Positions 27,679-37,797 of a DNA stretch of 64,000 nt are shown in pieces (positions within the stretch are counted from its first letter, which is position 1; every line of letters starts with the position of its first letter). The notes below the pieces were generated by a model that saw only the letters and a program-made list of their open reading frames with translations, ran no database searches and was not told the origin of the DNA. Location of the stretch: contig NZ_SIHJ01000001.1 of the NCBI RefSeq assembly GCF_007859765.1, forward strand, positions 682,767 to 746,766. Reading direction: 5' to 3'. Position numbers and translations under genes: made by a program. The stretch comes from Posidoniimonas corsicana. Its GTDB lineage: Bacteria; Planctomycetota; Planctomycetia; Pirellulales; Lacipirellulaceae.

Positions 27679-28968
27679 ATGAGCATTGAACTCAGAATCC
27701 CCGAAGTGGGCGAATCGATCCGCGAGGTCCAGATTGGGGCGTGGCTTCACAAGGAAGGCGACTCCGTGCAGGCGGACGAGGGGCTGGTCGAGCTTGAATC
27801 CGAGAAGGCATCGCTCGAACTCCCTGCGCCGCGGGCCGGAGTGCTCACTAAGATCCTCAAGCAGGAGGGCGAGTCGGTCGGCGTCGGCGAGGTCGTAGGC
27901 TATTTGGAAGAGGGGAGGGAGGACGGAGATAGCGAGCAAGGTCCCAGCGCGACTGAGGGGGAGGAGCGTGACGACCGGGAGGCGGCGCCCGCCAATCATG
28001 AAACGGAGAAAGGCGAAGGCCCCAGCGCTGAAGCACCGGCGCCGCCATCCAAGGAGGGGGCGACGGCCAAGGCGTTCGCCACGCCATCGGCGCGTCGCGA
28101 GCTGCGTCGGCACGGCCTCGAACTAGAAGACATCGAGGCTTCGGGGCCGCGCATCCGGGGAGAAGATGTTCGGCAGTGGGTGAAGGAGCACGAGAACCAC
28201 CGGCCGGCTGGAGACGACCGCCCGCGCAACCCGCCCGGCCCAGAGGACCACCGTCCGCTGCAACAGGCCGCCCGAGAGGAGCTCGTGCGGATGAGTCCCA
28301 TCCGGCGGAGAATTGCCGACCGGCTGGTGCAGGCCCAGCATCAGGCCGCACTGCTGACCACCTTCAACGAGATCGACATGTCCGCGGTGAAGGACCTCCG
28401 CAAGGCCCACGGCGAGCGGTTCCAGCACAAGCACGGGGTCAAGCTGGGTTACATGTCCTTCTTCGTCAAAGCGCTTGTGGATGCACTGAAGCTAATCCCC
28501 GAACTCAACGCCGAGATCCGCGGCGACGAGATTGCCTACCGCAACTACCACCACATCGGTGTTGCAATCGGGGGCGAGAAGGGGCTCGTCGTCCCAGTGA
28601 TTCGGCACGCCGAACGGCTCAGCTTCGCCCAGATTGAGCACGCCATCGGCGACTTCGCCAATCGGGCGAATTCGGGGGATCTCTCGCCCGACGAACTCAC
28701 CGGCGGCACCTTCACCATCTCCAACGGCGGGGTGTACGGCTCGCTGCTGTCGACCCCGATTGTGAACCCGCCCCAGAGCGGGGTGCTCGGCATGCACGCC
28801 ATCGAGGACCGGCCGATCGCCCGCAACGGCGAGGTGATCATCCGGCCGATGATGTACGTCGCCTTGACCTATGATCACCGCATCGTCGACGGCCGCGAAT
28901 CGGTCACCTTCCTCCGCCGGATCAAAGAGGCAATCGAGGATCCCGCAAGGATGCTGATCGAAGTGTAG
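27679..28968 (+). CDS. sucB: 2-oxoglutarate dehydrogenase E2, dihydrolipoamide succinyltransferase
   Basis: A 429-residue E2 subunit that carries the succinyl group on lipoate and forms the complex core. Residues 1-77 are a lipoyl domain; the lipoylated lysine is expected in [16 protein letters not shown] Glu/Ala-rich linker follows, then the peripheral-subunit-binding domain ([19 protein letters not shown]) and the catalytic domain with its [18 protein letters not shown] stretch and the active-site motif in [12 protein letters not shown]. It starts 7 bases after the sucA stop, so the two form one operon. No E3 (lpd) gene follows in this window. Confidence 0.96.
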   Translation: MSIELRIPEVGESIREVQIGAWLHKEGDSVQADEGLVELESEKASLELPAPRAGVLTKILKQEGESVGVGEVVGYLEEGREDGDSEQGPSATEGEERDDREAAPANHETEKGEGPSAEAPAPPSKEGATAKAFATPSARRELRRHGLELEDIEASGPRIRGEDVRQWVKEHENHRPAGDDRPRNPPGPEDHRPLQQAAREELVRMSPIRRRIADRLVQAQHQAALLTTFNEIDMSAVKDLRKAHGERFQHKHGVKLGYMSFFVKALVDALKLIPELNAEIRGDEIAYRNYHHIGVAIGGEKGLVVPVIRHAERLSFAQIEHAIGDFANRANSGDLSPDELTGGTFTISNGGVYGSLLSTPIVNPPQSGVLGMHAIEDRPIARNGEVIIRPMMYVALTYDHRIVDGRESVTFLRRIKEAIEDPARMLIEV

Positions 28969-29271
28969 GTCGTTGAGTTCGGATCGATTGCTCCGCCTGC
29001 GGCCGTCCTGCGCGTGCCGCCCGTGCCGGTCGGGTATCCATCACAGACGCCTCATTCAAGACTCCCTCTTACGAGGGGCATCTGGCCGCCCACCGGCGCC
29101 AACTTGGCGTCGCCCGGGCTCCTGGCCACTCGGCTCATGAAATCGCAACGGGAGTCCGCGCTGGCTAGGGGACTCGCCTTGTGAGCTCCGGGCGTTATCG
29201 TACAGCTAGCGCGAGACACCTTCGGTCTGCCAGCTGGTGTGTAGGGTTTTGCCTCTCCGAGCGGCGTATAA
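28969..29271. other. Intergenic region after sucB
   Basis: About 300 bases with no protein-like frame and no clear terminator hairpin with a T-run. It runs into the remains of a broken exported-protein gene, so part of it may be the decayed 5' end and promoter of that gene. Confidence 0.4.
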
Positions 29272-30851
29272 CACTCCCGCCCCCATCGCATAGTCGAAGT
29301 CGGCACTTTCGACTCGGACGGCTCTACCGGGAGCTCAACCACGTCGGTACTCGATGGCTCCGACGTTGTCCTTTATCTAGCAGGCGACTCGACTTCCGCG
29401 CCGGCATCGCCTACGTCGACGCCGGCATGGACCTGCAGGGTCTAGTCAACGTTAGCGGGGTCGCCAACCTGCTGGGGACCACCACCTTCCGGTCGACGTC
29501 AACAACGGACGTCACCGCGGGGTCTACGCTCGTCGTCTGGGGAGAGACCTACTACGACGGCGGCTTGATTGACGCCTCTGGAATTGTGGAGCAGGCTGGC
29601 GACGCCTTTGTCACCGCCGACCAGACGATCTCCACTACCAGCGTGTTCGACTGGGATGGCCCTTTGAACGACTCGTCCTTCACTGTTGAGAACGGCCGCG
29701 AGTTCCACCTCACTGCTGGCAGCCTCAACCCGTCGCACAACGTCTACAACGGGTACCTGTCGATCCACGGTGGGCTGCTGAATGTCGACGTGGCCGACGA
29801 TCAGTGGTTCCTGGCGGACATGCTACGGTTGATCTCCGGCGTCAAGGGCGAGGGAGCCGCCATCAGGGGCGTCGACCTTGACGTAACCGGAGGCGTCGTC
29901 GCTCCCGGGCCGTCGACGCACACGATCTTTGCCAAGACGAGGTTCGTAGGGGCCGGGTTGTCCTTCTCGGTGGGCTCGGGCACGACCGTCCGATTCGACG
30001 CGTCGGTGGAGTTCAACGACGGCGTCCACAGCGGACTGGACGTTGTCACTATTGCTCAGACGGCTCTGGTCGATGGAGGGGACGTTGCTTCACCCGTGTT
30101 CAACATCGAGGCGCCCGCCAAGGCCGAGCTGCGAAGCGGCCGGCTTCGCGCGGGCGAGCTGTCCGCCGATGGCGACTTTACCATGGTCGGCGGCGTCCTG
30201 TCTGCCGACGTGTTCCGCGGTGATCTCGTCAACAAATGCGGCGCCATGGGACCCGGGCCAAATCCGCTCGCCACCGGCGATATGGTTGTCGAAGGCGACT
30301 ATGAACAGAATGACCTAAGCACGCTTGATATCCAGCTCGCCAGTGAAACGGTGTTCGGTACGATAACGGTCGTCGGCGAGGCGGTGCTCGACGGCCGGCT
30401 AAATGTCGAGCTGCTGGGAACGTACGCCCCCGTTCTAGGAGACACCTTCAAGATCCTCACTGCGGCGGCGATCAACGGCGAATTCCCCCACTTGTCCCTC
30501 CTGTCGCTGGGAGGCCAGCTCGGATGGAACCTGAACTATTCGGCCAACATGCTGTCGCTGGAAGTCGCCGATGTGGTCTTCGAAGGGGACTACAACGACG
30601 ACGGCGTCGTGGACGCGGCGGACTACACGGTTTGGCGTGACCAGTTCGGCGCCGATCGTCCGCGTCTGCCGAACGAACAGGCGACCCCTGGCGAGGTGAC
30701 CATGGAAGACTACGATGTCTAAAGAGCGAATTTCGGCGCCGTTGAGGCGAGCCTCGTTGCGGAACTGACCGAGGCGCCCGCGCCGTCGGTTGCTGCATTG
30801 ATCGTGGTCGCCGCGTTGCTTGCGGCCGCGCATCGCCGATCTGGCCCTTGA
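29272..30851 (+). pseudogene. Broken dockerin/PEP-CTERM exported protein gene
   Basis: A secreted beta-solenoid-like protein whose gene is interrupted at least twice. Downstream of about 29410 one frame is clearly protein-like: autotransporter-type repeats (GGLIDASGIVEQAGDAF, VVAPGPSTHTIF) and then a dockerin-like loop DYNDDGVVDAADYTVWRD at about 30592. This frame meets TAA at 30720 where relatives have TGG in DYDVWR; the same frame continues as RANFGA and a PEP-CTERM-like tail (EAPAPSVAALIVVAALLAAA...HRR) to 30851. Upstream of about 29400 the protein-like frame is a different one (TFDSDGSTGSSTTSVLDGSD), implying a frameshift, and no signal peptide or start is visible. The open part (to 30722) could still be translated, but function is doubtful. 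Confidence 0.7.
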
Positions 30852-31087
30852 GCAACGCCCCGCCGCTTTGTTCGCAATGACCGGGTTCACGAGCTTTTGC
30901 GTCGATCGGACACCCGTAGTTGGTTTCGACTCATCCGATCGGTAGTCCCCAACGCCGCGGCCGTCCTCTATGCTCTTCTCTTGCCTTGGAGTCGACTCCC
31001 GCGCTAACCGACGAGCCGACCGCCGCTACCCAATGCGGCTCCTTCGCAACCCGTGATTCTACAAACACCGAACGGACGGAGGCGGCA

Positions 31088-31942
31088 ATGCCTGGGGGAA
31101 ACCTCGGTTTCGTCGATGACTGCCTGGATAACTTCCATTCTAATACCTATCTGGCCGCCATCCGCGGAGAACTGGCGGGCCGGGGCTGGAGCGTGGCAGG
31201 CGCTACCGCACTACAGATGCCCGAAGGCGTCCAATGGGCCGAGCGCAACAGCTTGGTGTACTACGACAGCGTTGACCAACTCGCATCCAATGTCGACGCG
31301 ATTGCAATCCTGGCGCCCTCTACACCCGCCACCCACTGGCGTCTGTGCAAGATGGTGTTGCCGCACGGAAAGCCAACGTTCGTCGACAAGACTTTCGCCA
31401 TCAACTGCTCCGAGGCCCAGCAGATCTTCGACCTCGCCGACCAACACGGCGCCGCGATTCAGTCGACGTCGGCACTGCGTTCGACCAATGTTCAGGCGTA
31501 CTGCAGAGAATCCGGCGAGCGAATACGATCGATCACGGTGTGGGCCGGCGGCGACACCTTCGCCGAGTACGGAGTGCACCCAATTGAGCTGGCGGTGAGC
31601 AGCCTCGACGAGACGCCCAGCCGGATGGCAGTCATCAGCGGCAGCCCGTGGACGACGATCCTGCTCGAGTTCTCTCGGGGCCGCACCGCGACCATTCACT
31701 TCAACGCCAGCGAGCACCTGCCTTTCGAGGTGCTCGTTGAGTCCTTAGCAGAGAAGCGGTTACTCAGGGTCGACGACTCGGTGCTGTTCGTCAACGCGGC
31801 AAGGTGCATCCTCGACTTTTTCGACGCCGGCCGCGCGCTCGTGCCACGAGAACAGACGATGGCCATCATGCGGGTCCTCGACGCGACGCGGGCGCCCGAG
31901 GCCGCCTCCACGTGGCTGGATCTTGAGCCGCACTCGGGCTAG
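31088..31942 (+). CDS. Gfo/Idh/MocA-like oxidoreductase, short and atypical
   Basis: A 284-residue protein. The ATG at 31088 follows GGAGG; upstream in-frame sequence is not protein-like. It follows the layout of the Gfo/Idh/MocA dehydrogenases that oxidise or reduce sugars with NAD(P): an N-terminal nucleotide-binding half (VDAIAILAPSTPATHWRL, then GKPTFVDKTFA, equivalent to the EKP motif) and a C-terminal sheet domain. The usual GxGxxG at the N-terminus is replaced by GFVDDCLDNFHSN, so cofactor binding may differ. The neighbour at 32084 is a standard family member; both probably act on sugars imported by the adjacent symporter. The substrate is unknown. Confidence 0.75.
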   Translation: MPGGNLGFVDDCLDNFHSNTYLAAIRGELAGRGWSVAGATALQMPEGVQWAERNSLVYYDSVDQLASNVDAIAILAPSTPATHWRLCKMVLPHGKPTFVDKTFAINCSEAQQIFDLADQHGAAIQSTSALRSTNVQAYCRESGERIRSITVWAGGDTFAEYGVHPIELAVSSLDETPSRMAVISGSPWTTILLEFSRGRTATIHFNASEHLPFEVLVESLAEKRLLRVDDSVLFVNAARCILDFFDAGRALVPREQTMAIMRVLDATRAPEAASTWLDLEPHSG

Positions 31943-32083
31943 CTCTCGACAGCCGCGCTATTGTTGAGGCCTGCGCGAGCAGTCATACTCCAGTTCGATC
32001 ACGGCCGACAGGCCCGCAGCGTGTCCGCGACGAAACGGTGAGGACCGCAAAGCCCAACCGACCGAACCGAGTAGAGTGAAGCA

Positions 32084-33145
32084 ATGTTGCGTTTAGGGAT
32101 CATTGGCGCCGGCGCGATCGGCGAGAAGCACGCCGAAGCGGCGGCCGCCGCCGGACTACAAGTAGCGGGGGTGGTCGACCAGAATCTCGACCAGGCCGAG
32201 CGGCTGGCCGTGCAACACAACGCGTACGCCGCCTCCGATTGTGAGTCGCTGTGGGGTGACTCATCGATCCAAGCGGTCGTAATCGCCGTCCCCAACAGCC
32301 TGCACCGCCCCTTAGCCGTGGACGCGATGCGCGCTGGAAAAGACGTCTTGCTCGAGAAGCCGATGGGGCTGACGGCCACCGATTGCGACGAACTCGTGGA
32401 GCTGGCCGAGGACTCCGGCCGCATCCTGCAGGTAGGCTACGCCCACCGATTCACCTCTGTGGGGAGGGCCGCTAAGCAGTGTGTTCTAGCGGGCGACTTG
32501 GGACAGATCTACCACGCCAAGGCCCACCTACACCTACGCCGCGGAATCCCCGGTCTGGGCAAATGGTTCACCACAAAGTCCCTGTCTGGCGGCGGGGTGC
32601 TGATTGATGCGGGAGTGCACCTCATCGACCTTGCGCAGCACCTGATGGGCTACCCGAGAACCGCCACCGTCAGTGGCAAAGCGTACTCGGTCTTCGGCGT
32701 GAAGATGAGAGAGTACGTCTACGAGTCGATGTGGGCCGGGCCTCCCGACTACCAAGGGACGTTCGATGTCGACGACCACGCCACCGCCCTAGTCACCTTC
32801 GAGGACGGCGCCACGCTCGACCTTCAGGTGGCCTGGGCGTGCAACCTGCCGCAGGCAAGTGCGCCGGACTCGATGTTCGCCCTGCTCGGAGATCGGGGCG
32901 GGGTTTCGTTCGAGCTGTTCGGCGACCACCTAAATTTGCGGACCGAGTCGGAGGGCCGGAACACCGAGCGCCGTGTCGAGCTACCTGAAGCCGATCGGCT
33001 CGTCCTCCAGATCGAAGACTTTGCCGGGGCGGTCGCGACGCGTCGGTACGGCACGGGCGCCACGCCAACGCAGGCAAGAGACGTGCAATCGATCGTCGAC
33101 CTGATCTACCACTCAAGCGACGCCAATCAAGTGGTCTACGCCTAG
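32084..33145 (+). CDS. Gfo/Idh/MocA family oxidoreductase
   Basis: A 353-residue NAD(P)-dependent sugar dehydrogenase. The Rossmann motif GIIGAGAIGEKHAEA is at residues 5-19, followed by the AVVIAVPNSLHRP strand and the catalytic EKP in DVLLEKPMGLT. The second half carries the YAHRF and GGGVLIDAGVHLIDLAQHL segments typical of the family. No signal peptide, so cytosolic. It lies between the short MocA-like gene and the sodium:solute symporter on the same strand, which suggests conversion of an imported sugar; the substrate cannot be read from the sequence. Confidence 0.9.
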   Translation: MLRLGIIGAGAIGEKHAEAAAAAGLQVAGVVDQNLDQAERLAVQHNAYAASDCESLWGDSSIQAVVIAVPNSLHRPLAVDAMRAGKDVLLEKPMGLTATDCDELVELAEDSGRILQVGYAHRFTSVGRAAKQCVLAGDLGQIYHAKAHLHLRRGIPGLGKWFTTKSLSGGGVLIDAGVHLIDLAQHLMGYPRTATVSGKAYSVFGVKMREYVYESMWAGPPDYQGTFDVDDHATALVTFEDGATLDLQVAWACNLPQASAPDSMFALLGDRGGVSFELFGDHLNLRTESEGRNTERRVELPEADRLVLQIEDFAGAVATRRYGTGATPTQARDVQSIVDLIYHSSDANQVVYA

Positions 33146-33152
33146 GGCTAAC

Positions 33153-33183
33153 ACGGGGCCCAATAACTGCAACTCGGCCCCGT
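33153..33183 (+). other. Intergenic hairpin between oxidoreductase and symporter genes
   Basis: ACGGGGCC and GGCCCCGT form a perfect 8-bp stem with a 15-base loop, just after the oxidoreductase stop codon. No T-run follows. It may lower transcription into the symporter gene or protect the upstream mRNA end. Confidence 0.4.
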
Positions 33184-33199
33184 TGCCTCCCTGCCACAC

Positions 33200-35146
33200 G
33201 TGTCCATCCAGATGCACGCCTGCCAGGTCCTCGGATACGCGACCGCCATCGACCAGCTGCTGGTCGTGCTGTACCTTTTCGCAACGCTAGTCATCGGTTT
33301 GCTTGCGAGTCGCAGATTCCGCAGCACGGCGTGCGCGGAGCAGGACGCTGCAGCCGGCGGCGCCAACAGCGAGGACGCGTACTTCCTCGCCGGGCGGCGG
33401 GTGCCGGGCTGGATGAACGGCGTGTCGTTCGCCGCGACCGCGTTGAACGCCGATGTCGGCCCCACGTACTGCGGCTTTGCGGTCGTAGTCGGACTGCCGA
33501 TCGCGTTCTTCTACCTGCCCAGGTTCGCGCTCGGCTGGATGATCGCGGCGCTGCTGTTTGCAGTGCGCTGGAGGCAGCTCCAGATCCGCACCGGTCCCGA
33601 GTTCTACTCTCTCCGGTTCTCTGGGCGCCGGACGCGTTTCATCCGAGTCTATTCCGCGCTGTTCGCGGTGGCGGTAAACATGGCGCCTTGGATCGGGGCG
33701 GGGCTGCTAGGCGTTCACAAAGTCTTTGGCCCAGCGTTCGGCATCGAGGATAAGGCAACCACACTATCGATCATTCTCCCCATCTTGATCGTGTATGTGT
33801 GGATCGGTGGGTTCGCCGGCGTCGTGCTGACCGACGTCATGCAGTCGCTTGTGATGCTGATCGCTAGCGCGATGCTCGTTGTCGCCGTCTTGTGGGAGCA
33901 CGGCGGTCCCTCTGGCCTTGCCCTGGCCATCGAAGCGGCCCGGCCCGCGGACGCCGCAGATATCCTCTCAACATGGCCGGTCTGGGGGCATCGCGTGCTC
34001 GGGCCGGCAGTAGTGCTCGCGTGGCTAATCGTGCCCACCGTCGGACGCGGAGGGGCCGTCGACCTCGAAGGGCAACGTCTCTTTTCCTGCCGGAGTGACC
34101 GTGACGCGGCCAGAATGAACATCTGGGGAACTCTTGGACTGTTCACAATGCTGCTGCTGCTGACGCTGCCCACGCTGGGGCTGCTCGCCAAACAGCCGTG
34201 GCTCTACGACGCGCGTCCAGGCCGCCGCGAGGAGGCATACTCGATGCTTCTCGGCGAGTACCTCCCGTCAGGATTCTTCGGCATAGCGCTGGCGGCTCTG
34301 CTGGCGAGTGTAATGTCAACGATTTCGAGTCACCTGAGCTACGGCGCTCAAACACTAGTTAACGATGTCGCCCGACAACTGATCCCTGACTCGCGACTGC
34401 TGTCGCCCGGCTCACGCGGCGCCGTTTGGGTTGGAAGGGTGCTGATGCTCGCGGTCCTTGGGGCGGGAGTCACCGTGGCCTACTACTCCGAATCGCTGAT
34501 AGGCATCGCTATCGTTCTAGCTGGCATGTACGGCGCCACCGCGAGCGTGTATTGGGGCCAGTGGTGGTGGTGGCGGGTGAACTTCTGGAGCTGGTTGACG
34601 GCAATGGTTGGGGGGCCTTGTATCTACGTTCTCTTGGGCGGTATCTCTGTGTTTGGACACCGGATGCCCGGCCTATTAAGTAGCCTGACCTCCTGGGAAG
34701 AGACGCGCGCCACGAGCGAGTCGGCCGCGCAGGGAATGGACATGCTCCAGGCTGCGCTGAGCATGGCGCTGACGTGCACTGCGTGGGTGGTGGCGACGCT
34801 CATAACGCGACCCGAACCCATGCCCAAGCTGGTCGCCTTCTACCAACAGGCCAAACCGATGGGGTTCTGGAACCCCGTGAGAGAACGCTGCTTGCGAGAG
34901 AACCCACAATTTCGGGCGCCCCCTCGGGGCATTCTGCTGCGGGGCATGCTGGCGGCCGCCGTGGGCGCGTTGACGCTGATCGCGGGCGTGCTGACCGCCT
35001 CTGTATGGTTCGTGGGCCGCTGGGCCGAAGGATTCTTATACATGGCGACCGCCGTGGCGATGGCGGTTTGGTTTTCAAAGCTATTCGATCGCCAGATGCA
35101 GCTCCTCGAGGCCGACCAACAGACCCTCGAGTCGCGCCGGACCTAA
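33200..35146 (+). CDS. Sodium:solute symporter family protein
   Basis: A 648-residue membrane transporter of the SSS family, with about 13 or more hydrophobic segments. Family marks include the N-terminal FLAGRRVPGWMNGVSFAA stretch, the WIGGFAGVVLTDVMQSLVML segment and ALLASVMSTISSHLSYGAQ, near the position of the sodium-site residues in relatives. The start is a GTG at 33200; an ATG four codons later is an alternative. It probably imports the sugar or related solute handled by the oxidoreductases upstream. The C-terminal 60 residues end in a short cytosolic coiled tail. The substrate is not known. Confidence 0.92.
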   Translation: MSIQMHACQVLGYATAIDQLLVVLYLFATLVIGLLASRRFRSTACAEQDAAAGGANSEDAYFLAGRRVPGWMNGVSFAATALNADVGPTYCGFAVVVGLPIAFFYLPRFALGWMIAALLFAVRWRQLQIRTGPEFYSLRFSGRRTRFIRVYSALFAVAVNMAPWIGAGLLGVHKVFGPAFGIEDKATTLSIILPILIVYVWIGGFAGVVLTDVMQSLVMLIASAMLVVAVLWEHGGPSGLALAIEAARPADAADILSTWPVWGHRVLGPAVVLAWLIVPTVGRGGAVDLEGQRLFSCRSDRDAARMNIWGTLGLFTMLLLLTLPTLGLLAKQPWLYDARPGRREEAYSMLLGEYLPSGFFGIALAALLASVMSTISSHLSYGAQTLVNDVARQLIPDSRLLSPGSRGAVWVGRVLMLAVLGAGVTVAYYSESLIGIAIVLAGMYGATASVYWGQWWWWRVNFWSWLTAMVGGPCIYVLLGGISVFGHRMPGLLSSLTSWEETRATSESAAQGMDMLQAALSMALTCTAWVVATLITRPEPMPKLVAFYQQAKPMGFWNPVRERCLRENPQFRAPPRGILLRGMLAAAVGALTLIAGVLTASVWFVGRWAEGFLYMATAVAMAVWFSKLFDRQMQLLEADQQTLESRRT

Positions 35147-35199
35147 CCACGGGCGCCGTTCGTGAGCTAACGCGATACCGCCTGGCTCGCTATACCCGG

Positions 35200-36291
35200 C
35201 TAAGACCATGGCCCACGGGCCGTTGAAACTCCGGCACAGCTCGCCTCGCGGCAGCCAGTGGTCTCCGGCGTCGTTACGGGTAGGCCGCGCTGATAGCGGA
35301 TGGCTAGCCAGGCAAAGCACTCCGCCTCGAGCGTGTCAGGGTTTAGGCCCCGTCGGTCGACGTTGCGCAGTTCGGCAATGGACGCGCCGAGGCGTTCCAA
35401 CAGCAAGGGATGGCGGCTGCCGCGGCCCGTCACCCAGGCTATCTCGGGTGCTTGCGGGAGTTGCCGGACCGCTAGCGAGATGGCGTCGGCGATAATCGCA
35501 CAGATGGTAGCCGCGCCGTCCTCCGGCTCCAATCCGGAGACATCGATGTGTTCGAAGTCGGACCGGGTCGGCGTGCGGGGCAGCGGACGGGAAAAGAAGC
35601 GACCCTCCAGCGCGTAGTCAACCACTTGCTGGTGCACCTCACCCCGCAGCGAGACCTGGCCTCCATCGTCGTTGGCGGCTTCGGCGACCTCCTGAACCCA
35701 CTCGTCCAGCAGCTCCAACCCTGGACCCACATCGCCCGCGATGATTTCATTCGCCGGACTCAGCCAAGTGAGGCTGCTCACGGCGCCCAAATTGATCATC
35801 AGAGCGGGCCGCGGCTCCTCGGCCATTAGGGCCCAGTGGTACATCGACTCTAGCGGCGCCCCTTGGCCGCCGATCGCGATATCGTGGCGACGGAAGTCGG
35901 CTACAACCGGCAGTCCCGTGAGTTCGGCTAGCAGCCAGGGATTGCCGATCTGCAGCCAAACCCCTTCCTCTGGCATCCGGCGCACGGTGTGCCCGTCTAG
36001 CCCTACCGCGGCGGCGGCGTTAACCTCCGCGGGGTGAGCCCGACGCAGCTCTTCCACCGCTCGACCGAAGTGGTGCGTGAGCTCCTGCTCTAGCCGGCCT
36101 AGCTCGGTAATCGGAAGGTCGTTCTGAGTGGCCTCGAGCAGCCCCCAATGCAAAGCCTGAGGGCACGGCAGATGTACGCCACCGATTGGTCGGATGTCGT
36201 CCCTACCGTCACTGTGAATGAGCGCCGCTTCCACCGCGTCGCCGGTGACAGTGGTCAACAGCCCGATGGCGAAGCGATGTGGCGATTCCAT
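35200..36291 (-). CDS. Anhydro-N-acetylmuramic acid kinase (AnmK) homologue, divergent
   Basis: A 363-residue ASKHA-fold protein. Resemblance to AnmK, which phosphorylates and opens 1,6-anhydroMurNAc during cell-wall recycling, is seen in GLDGHTVRR, LQIGNPWLLAELTGLPVVAD, FRRHDIAIGGQGAPL, the GDVGPGLELLDEW segment and EAECFAWLAIRYQRGLP. However, the N-terminal phosphate loop, normally GTSxDGxD, reads TTVTGDAVEA, and the late VCGGG motif reads VTGRG. Activity may therefore be altered or lost. I chose the inner ATG at 36291. It is divergent from the XylR-type regulator gene, with about 180 bases between, so the regulator may control it. It converges on the symporter gene. Confidence 0.8.
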   Translation of the reverse strand: MESPHRFAIGLLTTVTGDAVEAALIHSDGRDDIRPIGGVHLPCPQALHWGLLEATQNDLPITELGRLEQELTHHFGRAVEELRRAHPAEVNAAAAVGLDGHTVRRMPEEGVWLQIGNPWLLAELTGLPVVADFRRHDIAIGGQGAPLESMYHWALMAEEPRPALMINLGAVSSLTWLSPANEIIAGDVGPGLELLDEWVQEVAEAANDDGGQVSLRGEVHQQVVDYALEGRFFSRPLPRTPTRSDFEHIDVSGLEPEDGAATICAIIADAISLAVRQLPQAPEIAWVTGRGSRHPLLLERLGASIAELRNVDRRGLNPDTLEAECFAWLAIRYQRGLPVTTPETTGCREASCAGVSTARGPWS

Positions 36292-36469
36292 TGACTGGCC
36301 GTATGGGCGAATGGGCTGGCAGCGACGCACTTCCTCGCTCGTCGCCGCCCGCCTATTCTAGACCAGACTACCACTCCAAGGGCATGATCGCTGGCCGATT
36401 TACCGCCCGTGTGCCGACAGGCGCGAGAGAGCCATCCGAACACCCGGTGCTGCGAGCAGAGGAACGTAG

Positions 36470-37678
36470 ATGGCGATCCCGGAGGTTGGCGTACTCATCG
36501 AATCCGACACGGCATGGGGCAGAGACCTGCTTCGTGGCGTTGCAAGCTACGCCGACAAGTTTGGCCCGTGGAACCTGCTCATCGAGCCTCACCACAGCCC
36601 GGCGACCCGCACTATCCCTCCCGCTTGGCGTGCCGACGGGTTGATCGCGAGGATCTCAACCCCGCTCCAGTTCCAGCGGCTGGTCTCCCAGGGCGCGCCG
36701 GTTGTTGACGTTGGCGACTTCTACACCGAAGCGGACGAGACCGACTCGGTCATCACCGACTTTCGTGCCTGGGCGGAGTCGGCGGTTGATCACTTCCGCA
36801 GCAAAGGCTTTGAAAGCTTTGCCTACTTCGCACCGCCGAGTCGCGACTACTCGCGCCGCCGCGGCAAAGCCTTCGCCGCAGTGCTTGAGCAGCAAGGGCT
36901 TGGCTGCGCGCAGTACCGGCCGGGGTACCGTGTAGGTCGGCAGATCAGCCCGGAAGAGTATCGCCGCAGGGTCACGCGTTGGTTGACGCAGCTCGAGACG
37001 CCTGTCGCGGTGTTGACTTCCGATGCGGTGCAGGGGAAGTCGCTGATCGAGGTCGGCATTCAGGCCGGCCTGTCGATTCCCGACGACGTCGCTGTCCTAG
37101 CCGGTGACTCGGATGATCTGCTCTGCGAGATCTGCACCCCACCCCTTTCCAGTATCGAAGTGGCCAGCCATCGGATCGGCTTCGAGGCCGCCAAGCGCCT
37201 TGCCGCAATGCTGCGGGGAGCCCCCGCCAGCGCCGAACCAGCATTGATCGAGCCGCTCCGCATTTACAGCCGCCAATCGACGGACGTGCTGGCAATCGAC
37301 GACCCGATGATCGTGAGAGCCCTGCGTTTCATGCAGCAGAACGCCTGCCGCGGGATCGGGGTGGCGGAAGTTCTCGAGGCCGTGCCGGTCACGCGTCGCC
37401 AGCTCGAAAGGCTGTTCAAGACCAAACTTGGGCGTCTGCCTGCCGAAGAGCTCCGGCGGCTGAGACTGGAACGAGGCCGGCAGCTGCTGGTCGAAACCGA
37501 ACTCTCTATCGACCAAGTGGCGGAGGCGGCTGGTTACGCCGGAGCAACGCAATTCGGAACCGCATTTCGCAACCGGTACGGCGCCACTCCGCTGCAATTT
37601 CGGCGAGGCGCACAGCCTGACGGGCAGGGCGGTGTCGCAAACGGTGGAAATAATATCGCAGATAATTTTGACCGCTGA
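36470..37678 (+). CDS. XylR-type AraC-family transcriptional regulator
   Basis: A 402-residue DNA-binding regulator. Residues 1-270 form a LacI/periplasmic-binding-like sensor domain (GVLIESDTAWGRDLLRGVA; VLTSDAVQGKSLIEVGIQAG; DDVAVLAGDSDDLLCE), as in XylR, which senses a sugar. Residues about 290-385 are an AraC-type double helix-turn-helix (GIGVAEVLEAVPVTRRQLERLF ... SIDQVAEAAGYAGATQFGTAF). The ATG is preceded by GAGGA. Divergent from the AnmK homologue and directly upstream of the PEP-CTERM/DUF1559 gene run, it is the obvious candidate controller of either flank. Inducer unknown. Confidence 0.92.
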   Translation: MAIPEVGVLIESDTAWGRDLLRGVASYADKFGPWNLLIEPHHSPATRTIPPAWRADGLIARISTPLQFQRLVSQGAPVVDVGDFYTEADETDSVITDFRAWAESAVDHFRSKGFESFAYFAPPSRDYSRRRGKAFAAVLEQQGLGCAQYRPGYRVGRQISPEEYRRRVTRWLTQLETPVAVLTSDAVQGKSLIEVGIQAGLSIPDDVAVLAGDSDDLLCEICTPPLSSIEVASHRIGFEAAKRLAAMLRGAPASAEPALIEPLRIYSRQSTDVLAIDDPMIVRALRFMQQNACRGIGVAEVLEAVPVTRRQLERLFKTKLGRLPAEELRRLRLERGRQLLVETELSIDQVAEAAGYAGATQFGTAFRNRYGATPLQFRRGAQPDGQGGVANGGNNIADNFDR

Positions 37679-37797
37679 TCCATGTCCCGGTAGCCTAAGC
37701 CACAGTCGCCATGCGCGCCTGAGGAATAGAGATTAGGCCTTCGTGATGGACTTGCTTGGATACCTCACCACATTCGCACCCTCTGGCTGGACGTCTC

